Positions 36,043 to 45,633 of a stretch of DNA of 64,000 nucleotides are shown piece after piece (within the stretch, counting starts at the first letter, position 1; each line of letters starts with the position of its first letter). The position numbers and the translations under genes are program-made. The DNA is from Fidelibacterota bacterium. Its GTDB lineage: Bacteria > Fidelibacterota > UBA8477 > JABMPR01. The stretch covers positions 43,360 through 107,359 of the forward strand of contig JAERTG010000100.1 in the NCBI GenBank assembly GCA_016845065.1, read 5' to 3'. Under the pieces are notes generated by a model that ran no database searches, was not told where the DNA came from, and saw only the letters and a program-made list of their open reading frames with translations.

Positions 36043-37536
36043 CTATCCTTTTGATTCTGGGCGCATCTGAGGGAACAACAGAACGTCCCGAATGGATCTA
36101 TTGCCAGTCAACAACATGACCAATCGATCGAGACCAATGCCAACACCACCTGTTGGTGGCATTCCATATTCCATGGCTTGTAGAAAATCTTCATCCAGGG
36201 ATTGAGCTTCCTCATCTCCTGCAGCGCGAAGTGCAGACTGGGCTTCTAATCGTTCACGCTGATCAATAGGATCATTTAACTCCGTAAAAGCATTGGCAAA
36301 TTCATTACCCGCTATAAATAGTTCAAACCTCTCAACAAAGGTTCCATCACTCTCGCGTTTGTTCTTAGCCAGGGGCGAAATGGCTTTGGGGTATTCGGTG
36401 ACAAATGTGGGGTGAATAAGGTGAGGTTGAACCAAATCATCGAAGAGTGCATCGAGTAGTTGACCATAATTTGCATCACTGGCTGCATCAATTTTTTTTT
36501 CACGACATACCTTGAGCAATTCAGCAGCATCAGCTTTAGATAAATCAACATTGGCATGTTTTTGCACAAGTTCGGCCATGGTCGCTCGATCGAAAGGTTG
36601 GGTCAGATCTATTTCATGGTAGTTAAATATAAATTTGGATTGATTCAGATCTGTAGCGAGATGTTTGAAAAGTGATTCCACCTGATCCATGAGGTAAAAG
36701 TAATCAACATAGGCTTCATACCATTCAATGGCAGTAAATTCAGGGTTATGTGTACGATCCATTCCCTCATTTCTAAAATTCCGAGAAAACTCAAAGACCT
36801 TTTCAAAACCACCAATAATCAGACGTTTCAGATAAAGTTCATCGGCTATACGCAAGAATAGATCTATATCCAAAGCGTTGTGATGTGTTTTGAATGGCCT
36901 AGCAGAGGCACCACCATATAGGGGCTGGAGGATGGGTGTTTCTACCTCCAGATAATCGGAATTATCAAAAAAACTTCTGATACTGCGATAAATCTTTGCA
37001 CGTTTAACAAAGGTTTCTTTTACATCAGGGTTGACAATAAGGTCAAGATAGCGCTTTCTATAACGCTGCTCTTTGTCCTCAAAACCGTCAAATAGCAGGC
37101 CATCCTTTTCCTTAACGTTAGGAAGTGGGCGAATATTTTTACTGAGGAGAGTCAGCTCATGAACTTTAAGCGTCTTTTCACCCGTTCGAGTGGTCATCAT
37201 TTCACCACTTACACCTACAAAATCTCCGATATCGAGCTGTTTGAACATCATGTAGGTATCTACACCAACATCATCGCGACCGATGTACAACTGCAATTTG
37301 CCACTACCATCCATGATGTTAGCAAAACTTGCTTTCCCCATAACCCGTCTTGACATTAGTCTACCTGCGAGCCGTGTCCCCTTTTTCTCCTGTAGATCAT
37401 CAAATGTTTCTAAAGCTTCAGAAATCAGATGGCTTCGACTATAATTATGTGGATATGGATTGATACCATCAGCTAGCAGAGTTTTGATTTTCTCTTTTCG
37501 CTGGTCGATGATTTCGTGTAATGTGCGTTCACTCAT
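36043..37536 (-). CDS. lysS: Lysyl-tRNA synthetase, class II
   Basis: 497 residues. An N-terminal OB-fold binds the anticodon (LAGRLMSRRVMGKASFANIMDGSGKLQLYI), followed by the class II catalytic core: motif 1 region YRSIRSFFDNSDYLEVETPILQ, motif 2 FRNEGMDRTHNPEFTAIEWYEAY and motif 3 GGVGIGLDRLVMLLTG. PLAKNKRE and NEFANAFTELNDP are typical of LysRS-II. It overlaps prfB upstream by 4 bases (ATGA), reproducing the prfB-lysS order known from many bacteria including E. coli. Confidence 0.97.
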   Translation of the reverse strand: MSERTLHEIIDQRKEKIKTLLADGINPYPHNYSRSHLISEALETFDDLQEKKGTRLAGRLMSRRVMGKASFANIMDGSGKLQLYIGRDDVGVDTYMMFKQLDIGDFVGVSGEMMTTRTGEKTLKVHELTLLSKNIRPLPNVKEKDGLLFDGFEDKEQRYRKRYLDLIVNPDVKETFVKRAKIYRSIRSFFDNSDYLEVETPILQPLYGGASARPFKTHHNALDIDLFLRIADELYLKRLIIGGFEKVFEFSRNFRNEGMDRTHNPEFTAIEWYEAYVDYFYLMDQVESLFKHLATDLNQSKFIFNYHEIDLTQPFDRATMAELVQKHANVDLSKADAAELLKVCREKKIDAASDANYGQLLDALFDDLVQPHLIHPTFVTEYPKAISPLAKNKRESDGTFVERFELFIAGNEFANAFTELNDPIDQRERLEAQSALRAAGDEEAQSLDEDFLQAMEYGMPPTGGVGIGLDRLVMLLTGNRSIRDVLLFPQMRPESKG

Positions 37537-38643
37537 GAAGATTCTTTTCCCATTTGATTCAATAAAAATGCTTTAATAAAACCGTCTATTTCACCGTTCA
37601 TGACGGCCTGAATGTTTCCTGTTTCATGTTTTGTACGGTGGTCTTTGACCATGGTGTATGGATGAAACACATATGACCTAATCTGGTTACCCCAGCCAAT
37701 TTCAGTTTTGGAGGAGGCCAGTTGATCCATTTTAGCCTGTTCCTTTTCTTTCTCAAGTTGATGGAGGCGGGCCTTGAGCATTTTCATGGCTGTTTCTTTA
37801 TTTTTGTGCTGAGATCTTTCATTTTGACACTGAACCACAATTCCGGTAGGTCCATGTGTCAACCTCACTGCGGAATCAGTTTTATTGATGTGTTGACCAC
37901 CTGCACCACTAGCACGGTATGTATCAACTCTGACTTCGTTCATATCGATTGTTATCTCAATTTCTGTATCATAGAGTGGGTACACATACACAGATGCGAA
38001 GGAAGTATGGCGACGTGAATTTGAGTCAAAAGGACTAATCCTTACCAGACGGTGAATCCCATTCTCAGCTTTAAGATACCCAAATGCAAAATCCCCCTTC
38101 ACTTCAATACTGGCATCTTTGAGACCGGCCTCATCACCAGGTAAATAATCCAGGGCCTTCCAGCTCCACCCGCGATTGTCAAACATACGAGTGTACATAC
38201 GATAGAGCATCTCAGCCCAATCCTGAGATTCTGTTCCTCCAGCTCCAGGATGGATGGTCACGATGCAATTTAGGACATCATCCTCACCTGAAAGGAGTTG
38301 ACGTAACTCGTAGTCCTCTAGGGTCTTGCGGAACTTTCGTAGGGATTTTGAGAGATCTGGAGTCAGGCTCTCATCTTGATCTTCGAGAGCAAGTTCCATT
38401 AGAATATCAAGATCTTCTTCGTGGTTTACAACATTCTCCCAATCCGTTATCTGAGATTCTAGTAGATTAATTTTTTTGAGAGTTGCTTGAGCTGTGGCCT
38501 GGTCACTCCAGAAATCATCTTTGAGGGATGTCTGTTTTAATTCACCAAGTTCTGATTGAACCTCGGAAAGGTCAAAGATGCCCCCTCAGCGTATCGAGAC
38601 GCTGCTTAAGTCCACCCATTTCATCTCTGATTTCATCAAACAT
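37533..38643 (-). CDS. prfB: Peptide chain release factor 2, with programmed +1 frameshift
   Basis: The product is made from two frames. The first, ATG 38643 to an in-frame TGA at 38574-38572, gives 23 residues ending TLRGHL. The second continues as DLSEVQSELGEL and runs to 37533, for about 369 residues in all, the normal RF2 length. It contains the SPF stop-recognition region (RISPFDSNSRRHTSFASV) and the GGQ catalytic motif (SGAGGQHINKTDSAVRLTH). RF2 releases peptides at UGA and UAA. Because the frameshift occurs at UGA it autoregulates: low RF2 favours shifting. The start abuts the upstream gene stop with no gap; the 3' end overlaps lysS. Annotating only the second frame would lose the N-terminus. 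Confidence 0.97.
38571..38586 (-). promoter_or_regulatory. prfB: prfB recoding site
   Basis: On the minus strand the codons read AGG GGG CAT CTT TGA C. The internal Shine-Dalgarno AGGGGG lies three bases before the slippery CTT-T, exactly as in known prfB sites. The only change from the usual form is CAT instead of TAT. Confidence 0.95.
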
Positions 38644-39135
38644 CTATGTAGTCGTTCTTGTAAATAGATAGTAGCCATTAATCAATGTAACCATCAGATT
38701 AATGTATGGGATGGCAGTACTTAGAATACTCCAGACAGTCCCTTTTACAATGATCGTATCATTGGGGTATATTTTGGGTATGTACTTACTGTCCCCAGTT
38801 TCCAGGAATTTTTCAACATTGGCAATTATTACGCGGTCTTCACCTTTAGTTTCATTAAATCGAAGAATCCTGATATTATCCAATTTAGCCATATTGCTTG
38901 GTCCACCAACATAACTCAAAATAGAAATGAGATCGGCATCACTCGGTACTAATTTGACACCTGGTGTACGCACTTCACCCCAAATGCGGATAGACATACT
39001 CAGTTTTCCAGTTTCAGGGTCTATTATATATCGAGGATCTGCATTGCTTTGATCAGGATTCTGTGCCATTGCCATAGAAACCATCGCTAGTAGAGTTAAG
39101 ATCCAGATTAGTCTTTTTTGCACTATTTGCCCCAT
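38644..39135 (-). CDS. SLBB-domain exported protein
   Basis: 163 residues from ATG 39135, chosen because it begins a signal peptide (VQKRLIWILTLLAMVSMAMAQ); a longer frame from 39219 would overlap the PorV-like gene. The core IRIWGEVRTPGVKLVPSDADLISILSYVGGP with DNIRILRF and IYPNDTIIVKG is an SLBB unit as found in polysaccharide-export proteins (Wza/GumB type). A C-terminal hydrophobic segment (ILSTAIPYINLMVTLINGYYLF) may anchor it. It lacks the full poly_export domain, so it is not itself a complete Wza. It follows the PorU/PorV genes and abuts prfB. Confidence 0.8.
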   Translation of the reverse strand: MGQIVQKRLIWILTLLAMVSMAMAQNPDQSNADPRYIIDPETGKLSMSIRIWGEVRTPGVKLVPSDADLISILSYVGGPSNMAKLDNIRILRFNETKGEDRVIIANVEKFLETGDSKYIPKIYPNDTIIVKGTVWSILSTAIPYINLMVTLINGYYLFTRTTT

Positions 39136-39151
39136 ATTTTTCTCAACACCA

Positions 39152-40147
39152 TCAGAAATGGTAATTAATTCCAATTTTTTGCATGTTTGCCAACTCATGC
39201 TGGCTAAACGAGTAATCAATAATAAACTTTTTTAAGCCAATGCCAAGACCTAAGGAAGGCGTGTATCCGTCATGTCCCCCTCGGAGAAAAATAACATCTT
39301 TAATACTGACCCCAATCCCATATTGTCCAACCCCAGAATACCTATCCTGGATTGAAGTACTTAGAGTAAGCTGCGAGTCATATTTTGGTAATTCCTGAGT
39401 AATTGAAAAACCAATGACTAGACTTCGTTTTATAGCATCCTGGTGTTTTGTTGTCCAATACACAGGAGAGTTTAAAATATCACTCAAAGACATACCTAAT
39501 CCGAACTCAGTGTTCCTTAATACCTTAGTCATCCCCGCAAGGCTAAAGAAAAGTTGGCTTCCAATATCTATACCGAATCCCAACCCCCTGTTCTCCACCA
39601 GGACTTTATCGATGTATTTCGCGGAAATACCAATGGGCATCCTACAGGGAATTTTGAAAAATTTCCAACCCAGATTGATCTCAAACTCAAGCTCTCTTGC
39701 CATGCTTATAAACACAGCATCTTCTCGATATTTGATCAGAGATGAAGGTGTATCTCCTAAGGTCAAAACTGAATCACGTCGATCACCTGGTGTTAAGCCT
39801 GACAGGTTTGGTCTGGAAAAGAGGTCATTAACTGAGCTGTGAACCACAGTCACACCTAACGCATATGTATCACTCAGCCTGTATTTCGCCTCCAGCCCAA
39901 GGTTGGTCGATAGCCCCTGGAAGTCCTGGTACACAAGGCTCAAGTGCGGAAATCCATTGGTAGTAGCGAATCCGGCAGGGTTGTTCAAGGCATGACCTGA
40001 TACAACTTTAACAGCCACTGCGCTATAACCCAGAGATTGAACTTGTGGATAGTGACTTGCCAGGAGGAAGGCATCTGCATATTCACCTGCAAATAGCATT
40101 TGAGCCCAGAGAAAAGTCAGGAAGATGTATTTCAATACTACCCTCAT
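39152..40147 (-). CDS. porV: PorV/PorQ-family outer membrane beta-barrel protein
   Basis: 331 residues with a signal peptide (LKYIFLTFLWAQMLFAG) and FadL-like barrel strands. SLGYSAVAVKVVSGHALNNPAGFA near the N-terminus is the PorV/UPF0164-type opening, and LGIGLKKFIIDYSFSQHELANMQKIGINYHF is the closing strand with terminal Phe. In type IX secretion PorV shuttles cargo to the PorU sortase on the cell surface. The 4-base overlap with the C25 peptidase gene upstream supports that pairing. Assignment to PorV rather than PorQ rests on this context only. Confidence 0.8.
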   Translation of the reverse strand: MRVVLKYIFLTFLWAQMLFAGEYADAFLLASHYPQVQSLGYSAVAVKVVSGHALNNPAGFATTNGFPHLSLVYQDFQGLSTNLGLEAKYRLSDTYALGVTVVHSSVNDLFSRPNLSGLTPGDRRDSVLTLGDTPSSLIKYREDAVFISMARELEFEINLGWKFFKIPCRMPIGISAKYIDKVLVENRGLGFGIDIGSQLFFSLAGMTKVLRNTEFGLGMSLSDILNSPVYWTTKHQDAIKRSLVIGFSITQELPKYDSQLTLSTSIQDRYSGVGQYGIGVSIKDVIFLRGGHDGYTPSLGLGIGLKKFIIDYSFSQHELANMQKIGINYHF

Positions 40148-43100
40148 CGATTTTTCACCATCTTTCCTACAGGACCTAGAATCACTTCGTTCTCCAATTG
40201 CCCTTTAATCCTATAAAAGTAGACTCCATTGGCAACAAAATCATCTGATCGATCACGTCCATTCCAGGGAACCTCATGATAACCAATGGCACCTAAACCT
40301 ATGCTCACGCGGGCATTAAACATATCAATGGTGTGTAGTTTGTAACCGGAAAGGGTAAATATTTCAATGACTACATCATCTAGGGGCTGGGTAAGTTCAT
40401 ATATTATAAGGGTTTCACCTTCAAATGGATTAGGAAAGTTACCATAGTCATATATTGCCGCCTCACCGGCAACTACTCCCGTAATGGAAACTTCCTCGGA
40501 CCAGTTGCCCAGCGCATCGCTCATTTGATAGGAAATAATGTGTTCACCAACTTCCAGGTCTAGCTGAATTGTTGCACTCATAATTTGACCGGTCTTTGTA
40601 GTATCCCCCAATTGAGTTTCCATTTCATTTCCGTCAACCAGAACCTTGGTGCTGGCTTCATCCCATGAAAATCCGTTCTCATCTTCACCGAGAAGATTAA
40701 GATGACTTGACTCCAGCAAATAATCGCCATCAAAGAAAAGTTGCCCTTCAATCATCATGGAAACATCAGGACCACGATAGTCCCCTTTCTGCCCCATGGC
40801 GATTAAGCCAGGATGTTTCAGCGAATACATGTTTGGTGCAATCGATTCAACTTGTGTCCAAACTGGCAAATTGGGGTCCATCCGAAAGAGTTGAATACTC
40901 GAACCAATTTGGAAGTTGAGGTTATCAGAGAAGGTTTCCAGTAAATAAATCGTTGAGTCCTGATACAGGGTTACCCCTGGTAAAGCTGAAATGGTCTCTT
41001 CAAAGGGTCTGATTCTCACCCATGTTGTGTCTCCCCGATCCCCGATAATGCTTCCTCCTGACCATATTTCTAATGTATCTGAAGATTGACCATCGAAAGT
41101 GATACCTAATCCAGGAAGGAGCTGATAATATTCAGATGCAACCACCTTTGTGAGGGAGTTGTCGCTTAGGTCCAGATCACTGAGGATATTCAACGAAGCG
41201 GTTAATTCAACACTATCTATTCCGAATATCCATGGAGTAAATACTGAATTATGTCCCTCATGGATTTCAATGGTATAATCGATTAATTGAGTCCCACTAA
41301 TCAATCCTGCTTCAATGTGTAAAGCGGCTGAAGCAGTATGCTCCCCAAACAGGGAATAATCGAGATGGATACCAGTATTATTTGCTTTAACACCACACCT
41401 TAACTCATTGATACTCAGACTGATATCTCGAGGCAGGTAGAGGGTATATGTGTTTGATGTCCCAATATGGGCTCCACCTCCAAACGCAGAAAATGAGTAG
41501 TATGTAGTGGTTAATCCAGAACGCAAACGTGTAGTATCCGGTAGATACCACCAGTCACCATCGGTGAGAAGTGGGATGCGATCATCATTTGATCCAGATA
41601 GGACCAGAAGCATGCTATCTGCTTGAAGCGTAGAACTGTGAAACTTCACGCGAATTGGTATTTCAGGAGATTGTGACAATTCTTCAGCAGTCGGTGGGTG
41701 GTGCTCAAACCAATCAGAAGAAATAGAATATGCTGCGTATCCCTGTGCTGATGATTGATTTGATCCCCTATCCAGAGTATAGATGGTTCTTCCTCTTCCC
41801 AGGGGCGCTGATGTTTCCTGAGAGATGAGGAAATTCCTATTTTGTTGTGTTGGATAAGATTGAGGTAGGGTCCACCATGGATGATTCTCAGCATTTACAG
41901 GCAATAAATAGATTTCTCCATCTTCAATTCCTGTATAATCCAGGCTTAGTTGTTCTGCGGTTGCATAGATTGACTTTTCTGATGACAAATACTCTTGAAA
42001 CTCAGGACGGAGTAGCCGCGTCGTAGGGTCGCCTAAATAATTGTACTGGAATAACATAGAAGGTTTTAGGTAATCGTAACCACTATTGGCAAGGAAATAT
42101 TCCATTCGTGCAATATTGATTATTTCCCCCACAGTTTTATCATCCTCTAACAATCGCCTCATCAGGGGTTGAATCATGAGATAATCATTGATTACCCAGC
42201 CAACACCTGATGAGCCAAACCAGCCAATAGCACCAGTTGGTGATTCAGAAACCACAACCTCACCCAGACCCCTGGTTTGGGCAAAGGAGGCAGTAAAACA
42301 GGTCATACTGGTTACAAAGGCTGGTGGAGTATCCTCATTCAGATAATTAATATCATCTCTTACAAAAAGAGACCTGTCTGCCCAGACAGCTCCACCCCCA
42401 TGCCCGAGGAAATTGATAAGTAGTTTACCCCGATTCCAATGTTCAACGAGTGAATCTGTATCACCCCAAAATATTTGACCCTCTGAATCGCGATCAATAA
42501 ATATCCTGGATGGCATGTATGCTTGAGGTACGGTATTCCTCAGGATCGACTGACTCTGAATTTTAAATGTTGTATCGAATCCAGCAATGGTGATGAGTTC
42601 GTTTTGCCAGGTACCAAAATTTTGACCTGAACCATAGTTGATGAGCTTTGTAAGTGAGGTACTCAGATCATCTGCATCATCACAAGGGATTCGCCCTATA
42701 TGGATATCAGGGAGATAATCATCACCATTTATGAGACTATACCAATAATCTGCCTCAGCAGCCCCCCACCCGTATGTCTGCATATAAAAAGTAGGGATAT
42801 TCTGAATTCGCACGTCCCGTTTGGTCTCCTGTGGATTTGATATAGCATCTCCAAACAGAATGGCATATTCAGGATGAGAAGACCATTGTCGGTTCGCATA
42901 ACGTAAAAAGGATTTGATGGCAAGTGGTGAATGAATACCCCAGTTAAATTCATCGTATATATCTGCTACCGAGACTGCAATTGGATTCCATCCTTCACTT
43001 CTTTTGAATTCTAGATAAGGCTCTAGAAGATCCATAAATTTCGGAATAGTAATGACAATTAAATCAGCATCTTGCTCTCTCAATTGAGTAGTGGTATCCA

Positions 43101-44787
43101 TGGTTGTTTTGAGCGGTCGCAATATTCCGTCATGACTGGCAGCCCAATAGTCAGGTGTAGCATCAGAAGCATTGTCCTGAAACACCAGACTGTACTCAGG
43201 CTCAACTGCATCCCAATTTTCCCGAATTGTAAACCCTGTAATTTTTGACAATCCTTCTTTGTATAGAACCAGCTCATGTGATTGAAACCCCTGGATTTCA
43301 AATTCAAGGTTGGTGGATGGGTTTATAAATGATTTTCGGAATCTTAATTGGTCATCATGCGCTTTCAGCAGATGCTCATATCCAATTTCAATCCAATTAA
43401 ACACTATCATATCATAATTCCCCGGTTCCGTGCTAACCGGTGCGAAAATGGCGAGGGTATTGTCACCATCTGCAGCAAGAATATTGTGTGAAAGATTTAA
43501 AGCAGGCGGAGAAGTCAGAATATACTCTTCCTGCTGTGTCCAACTACCATCACCGATAGAATGATCATTCATGAATGCATATAGCGTATGGGTCTTCACC
43601 TCTCCGATTGTTTCACTGTAGGTAAGACCGTGGAGACCCAGAGATACCTGTAAATTCTCACTTGAACCACGAAAAGGATTGGGTAGGAAATATTCAACCT
43701 CTTTTGTGACTCCAGAATTCACAGATTCCCAGAAGTAATGATCCCTGGAAATGCTAGGCATATCAGTATCCACCTGACCCAACCTGTGAAACGTATTGTC
43801 CTCTTCTATATGTATCTCGTCCCAAAAGGTTGTAGGTCTGACTGGGGTTAAATCGACCAAAGCACCCGATTCTTCAACGAATCGCAAGCCATTTGCTCCC
43901 CCCCAATCCAGCCAATAAACATTGATGTCAGAGAAAGCATCGAAAAATTGAGTTTCACCATCAAAGTATTTTTGCTTGCCAATAAAATCAAAATAATCAC
44001 CACTATTAAAGCTGTTATCACCATGGTCATTGACATGAATCGCCTGTTCTTCACCACGTTCGCGTAAAGTCAGAGATCTACTGTCGATTTGATCTAGTGG
44101 AAAATCATCCATTTGGGCAAGCGAATCATAGTAGACCCTGTATATCCCATCTTTAAGGACATGGAGTTTTAGTTTACCCTGTCCCAGGCCGGAATTACTT
44201 ACAGCAAGTGGTCTATTTGAATGATGGATATACCGATTTAGATAGAGACCAATATTTTCAGCTTGTGCTGCTGTTGATATATCCGTACCAACGTGCACTG
44301 TAATTCTCGCAGGGATAAGCAATTGATTGTGAGTATCATTATACACTGTGCCTAAGACATTTACAGCCCATAGCTGATAACCATCTACGCTTTTGATATG
44401 TTTAATCTTGACTACATCGTGGTTCATTTGAATGCGAGGAAGTGCCTGTAAATCCAGCCCTTTTGCATGTTCTCTACTGATTACCCGATCTTCAGGTAAG
44501 GGTAATGATCGCACCTCCTCCAATTCGAAGTCTATAGTTGGTGGACCATTTCTTGTATACACCAATTTTGATTTTACTGGAATCTGAAAACCATTATCTA
44601 GAACTGTTTGATTCCAGGCAGGGTATTCCAGACTGTTTGTAGTTAGAGATATATCATTGATATCTGGGATGTCTACTGTCCAAATGATTTCGTGGGTCGA
44701 TGCACTACTCGTAGTGCCTGAATGCTGCACGGAGTCAGCTGAGAGAAAGGATCCCAGAATAAGAATCCATATCAGCGTCTGTCGCAT
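40144..44787 (-). CDS. porU: C25 (gingipain-family) peptidase, PorU-like
   Basis: 1547 residues, exported (TLIWILILGSFLSA signal). After a long beta-rich N-terminal region the C25 caspase-like domain spans about residues 575-930: ADLIVITIPKFMDLLEPYLEFKRSEGW, HPEYAILFGDA, the catalytic His in NFLGHGGGAVW (about 794) and catalytic Cys in TSMTCFTASFA (about 829). The C-terminal 90 residues (NFPNPFEGETLIIYEL ... WNGRDRSDDFVANGVYFYR) form a FlgD-Ig/type IX sorting-like domain. PorU is the C25 sortase that cleaves such domains from secreted cargo. Architecture and the adjacent PorV gene favour PorU, though a secreted gingipain-like protease is the alternative. It is longer than typical PorU (about 1100-1300). 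Confidence 0.82.
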   Translation of the reverse strand: MRQTLIWILILGSFLSADSVQHSGTTSSASTHEIIWTVDIPDINDISLTTNSLEYPAWNQTVLDNGFQIPVKSKLVYTRNGPPTIDFELEEVRSLPLPEDRVISREHAKGLDLQALPRIQMNHDVVKIKHIKSVDGYQLWAVNVLGTVYNDTHNQLLIPARITVHVGTDISTAAQAENIGLYLNRYIHHSNRPLAVSNSGLGQGKLKLHVLKDGIYRVYYDSLAQMDDFPLDQIDSRSLTLRERGEEQAIHVNDHGDNSFNSGDYFDFIGKQKYFDGETQFFDAFSDINVYWLDWGGANGLRFVEESGALVDLTPVRPTTFWDEIHIEEDNTFHRLGQVDTDMPSISRDHYFWESVNSGVTKEVEYFLPNPFRGSSENLQVSLGLHGLTYSETIGEVKTHTLYAFMNDHSIGDGSWTQQEEYILTSPPALNLSHNILAADGDNTLAIFAPVSTEPGNYDMIVFNWIEIGYEHLLKAHDDQLRFRKSFINPSTNLEFEIQGFQSHELVLYKEGLSKITGFTIRENWDAVEPEYSLVFQDNASDATPDYWAASHDGILRPLKTTMDTTTQLREQDADLIVITIPKFMDLLEPYLEFKRSEGWNPIAVSVADIYDEFNWGIHSPLAIKSFLRYANRQWSSHPEYAILFGDAISNPQETKRDVRIQNIPTFYMQTYGWGAAEADYWYSLINGDDYLPDIHIGRIPCDDADDLSTSLTKLINYGSGQNFGTWQNELITIAGFDTTFKIQSQSILRNTVPQAYMPSRIFIDRDSEGQIFWGDTDSLVEHWNRGKLLINFLGHGGGAVWADRSLFVRDDINYLNEDTPPAFVTSMTCFTASFAQTRGLGEVVVSESPTGAIGWFGSSGVGWVINDYLMIQPLMRRLLEDDKTVGEIINIARMEYFLANSGYDYLKPSMLFQYNYLGDPTTRLLRPEFQEYLSSEKSIYATAEQLSLDYTGIEDGEIYLLPVNAENHPWWTLPQSYPTQQNRNFLISQETSAPLGRGRTIYTLDRGSNQSSAQGYAAYSISSDWFEHHPPTAEELSQSPEIPIRVKFHSSTLQADSMLLVLSGSNDDRIPLLTDGDWWYLPDTTRLRSGLTTTYYSFSAFGGGAHIGTSNTYTLYLPRDISLSINELRCGVKANNTGIHLDYSLFGEHTASAALHIEAGLISGTQLIDYTIEIHEGHNSVFTPWIFGIDSVELTASLNILSDLDLSDNSLTKVVASEYYQLLPGLGITFDGQSSDTLEIWSGGSIIGDRGDTTWVRIRPFEETISALPGVTLYQDSTIYLLETFSDNLNFQIGSSIQLFRMDPNLPVWTQVESIAPNMYSLKHPGLIAMGQKGDYRGPDVSMMIEGQLFFDGDYLLESSHLNLLGEDENGFSWDEASTKVLVDGNEMETQLGDTTKTGQIMSATIQLDLEVGEHIISYQMSDALGNWSEEVSITGVVAGEAAIYDYGNFPNPFEGETLIIYELTQPLDDVVIEIFTLSGYKLHTIDMFNARVSIGLGAIGYHEVPWNGRDRSDDFVANGVYFYRIKGQLENEVILGPVGKMVKNR

Positions 44788-44788
44788 A

Positions 44789-45625
44789 TTAGATAATCAG
44801 GTTGTTCAGAACTTTGCGCAATTGAATCTCGTCAAGACCACGTTTCATTACGCCATTATGGACATGGGAAAGCGTACCCGTTTCTTCAGAAACGACGAGA
44901 ATGTGAGCATCTGTCTCTTCAGAGAGACCCAATGCTGCCAGATGTCGTGTTCCTAGCTTCATTCTTGCCCCTTGTGGCTCTTCTGATAACGGAAGTATAC
45001 ACTTGGCTGACTCGATGACTTCATGGCTGATGATTACCGCCCCATCATGTAATGGTGATGATGGATTGAAAATAGAAACGAGAAGTTCTGCAGAGACTCT
45101 AGCATTAATCGAGGCTGATTTTTCCTTAATGTGTTTTAGTCCAACCTCGCCTTCCATAACGATTAACATACCCCATTTCCGCTCCTGACATAAAACAACT
45201 GCATCTGATATTTCAGCTACCATTGCAAGATTCTTCACTCGAAACAGGTAGCGTACAACAGGGATCTGCCCCAGATAAATCAGGATACGCCTGAGTTCAG
45301 GTTGAAACAAAATAACAACTGCAATAACCCAGACCGTGGACAGGTTTGAAAGGAGCCAAGACATACCATGCAGTTCTGCCCAGCGGACAATAACCGATAG
45401 CAGGATGAGGATGAGGATACCTGATAATAATTGGGCGGCTCTAGTCCCCTTGAAGATTTTGTATAGAGAAAACAAAACAAATGAAACGGCGAGTATATCT
45501 ACAACATCATAGACCCGAACTGAAAGAAAGGCCAGTGAGAATAATTCATATCGCCAAAAATGGATAGTGACAGCTGCTACCAGCAATCCGAGGATGATAT
45601 AGAGAATATTTTTTTTATCAGGCAC
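44789..45625 (-). CDS. cdaA: Diadenylate cyclase CdaA
   Basis: 278 residues with three N-terminal membrane helices (ILYIILGLLVAAVTIHF, VVDILAVSFVLFSLYKIF, LLSGILILILLSVIV) and a DAC domain. The DAC motifs are seen as LHDGAVIISH (DGA) and KLGTRHLAALGLSEETDAHILVVSEETG (the RHRAA-type motif, here RHLAA). It converts two ATP into cyclic di-AMP, a second messenger controlling osmolyte and potassium balance. It follows folP by 8 bases in the tilS-hpt-ftsH-folP cluster and precedes porU by one base. The Leu in RHLAA is a small deviation from the usual Arg. Confidence 0.95.
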   Translation of the reverse strand: MPDKKNILYIILGLLVAAVTIHFWRYELFSLAFLSVRVYDVVDILAVSFVLFSLYKIFKGTRAAQLLSGILILILLSVIVRWAELHGMSWLLSNLSTVWVIAVVILFQPELRRILIYLGQIPVVRYLFRVKNLAMVAEISDAVVLCQERKWGMLIVMEGEVGLKHIKEKSASINARVSAELLVSIFNPSSPLHDGAVIISHEVIESAKCILPLSEEPQGARMKLGTRHLAALGLSEETDAHILVVSEETGTLSHVHNGVMKRGLDEIQLRKVLNNLII

Positions 45626-45633
45626 TGTGCAAT

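Noticed and set aside
37533..38399. prfB as a truncated or broken gene because of the upstream stop
   Set aside because: The stop is the canonical programmed frameshift site; the first frame and internal Shine-Dalgarno are intact.
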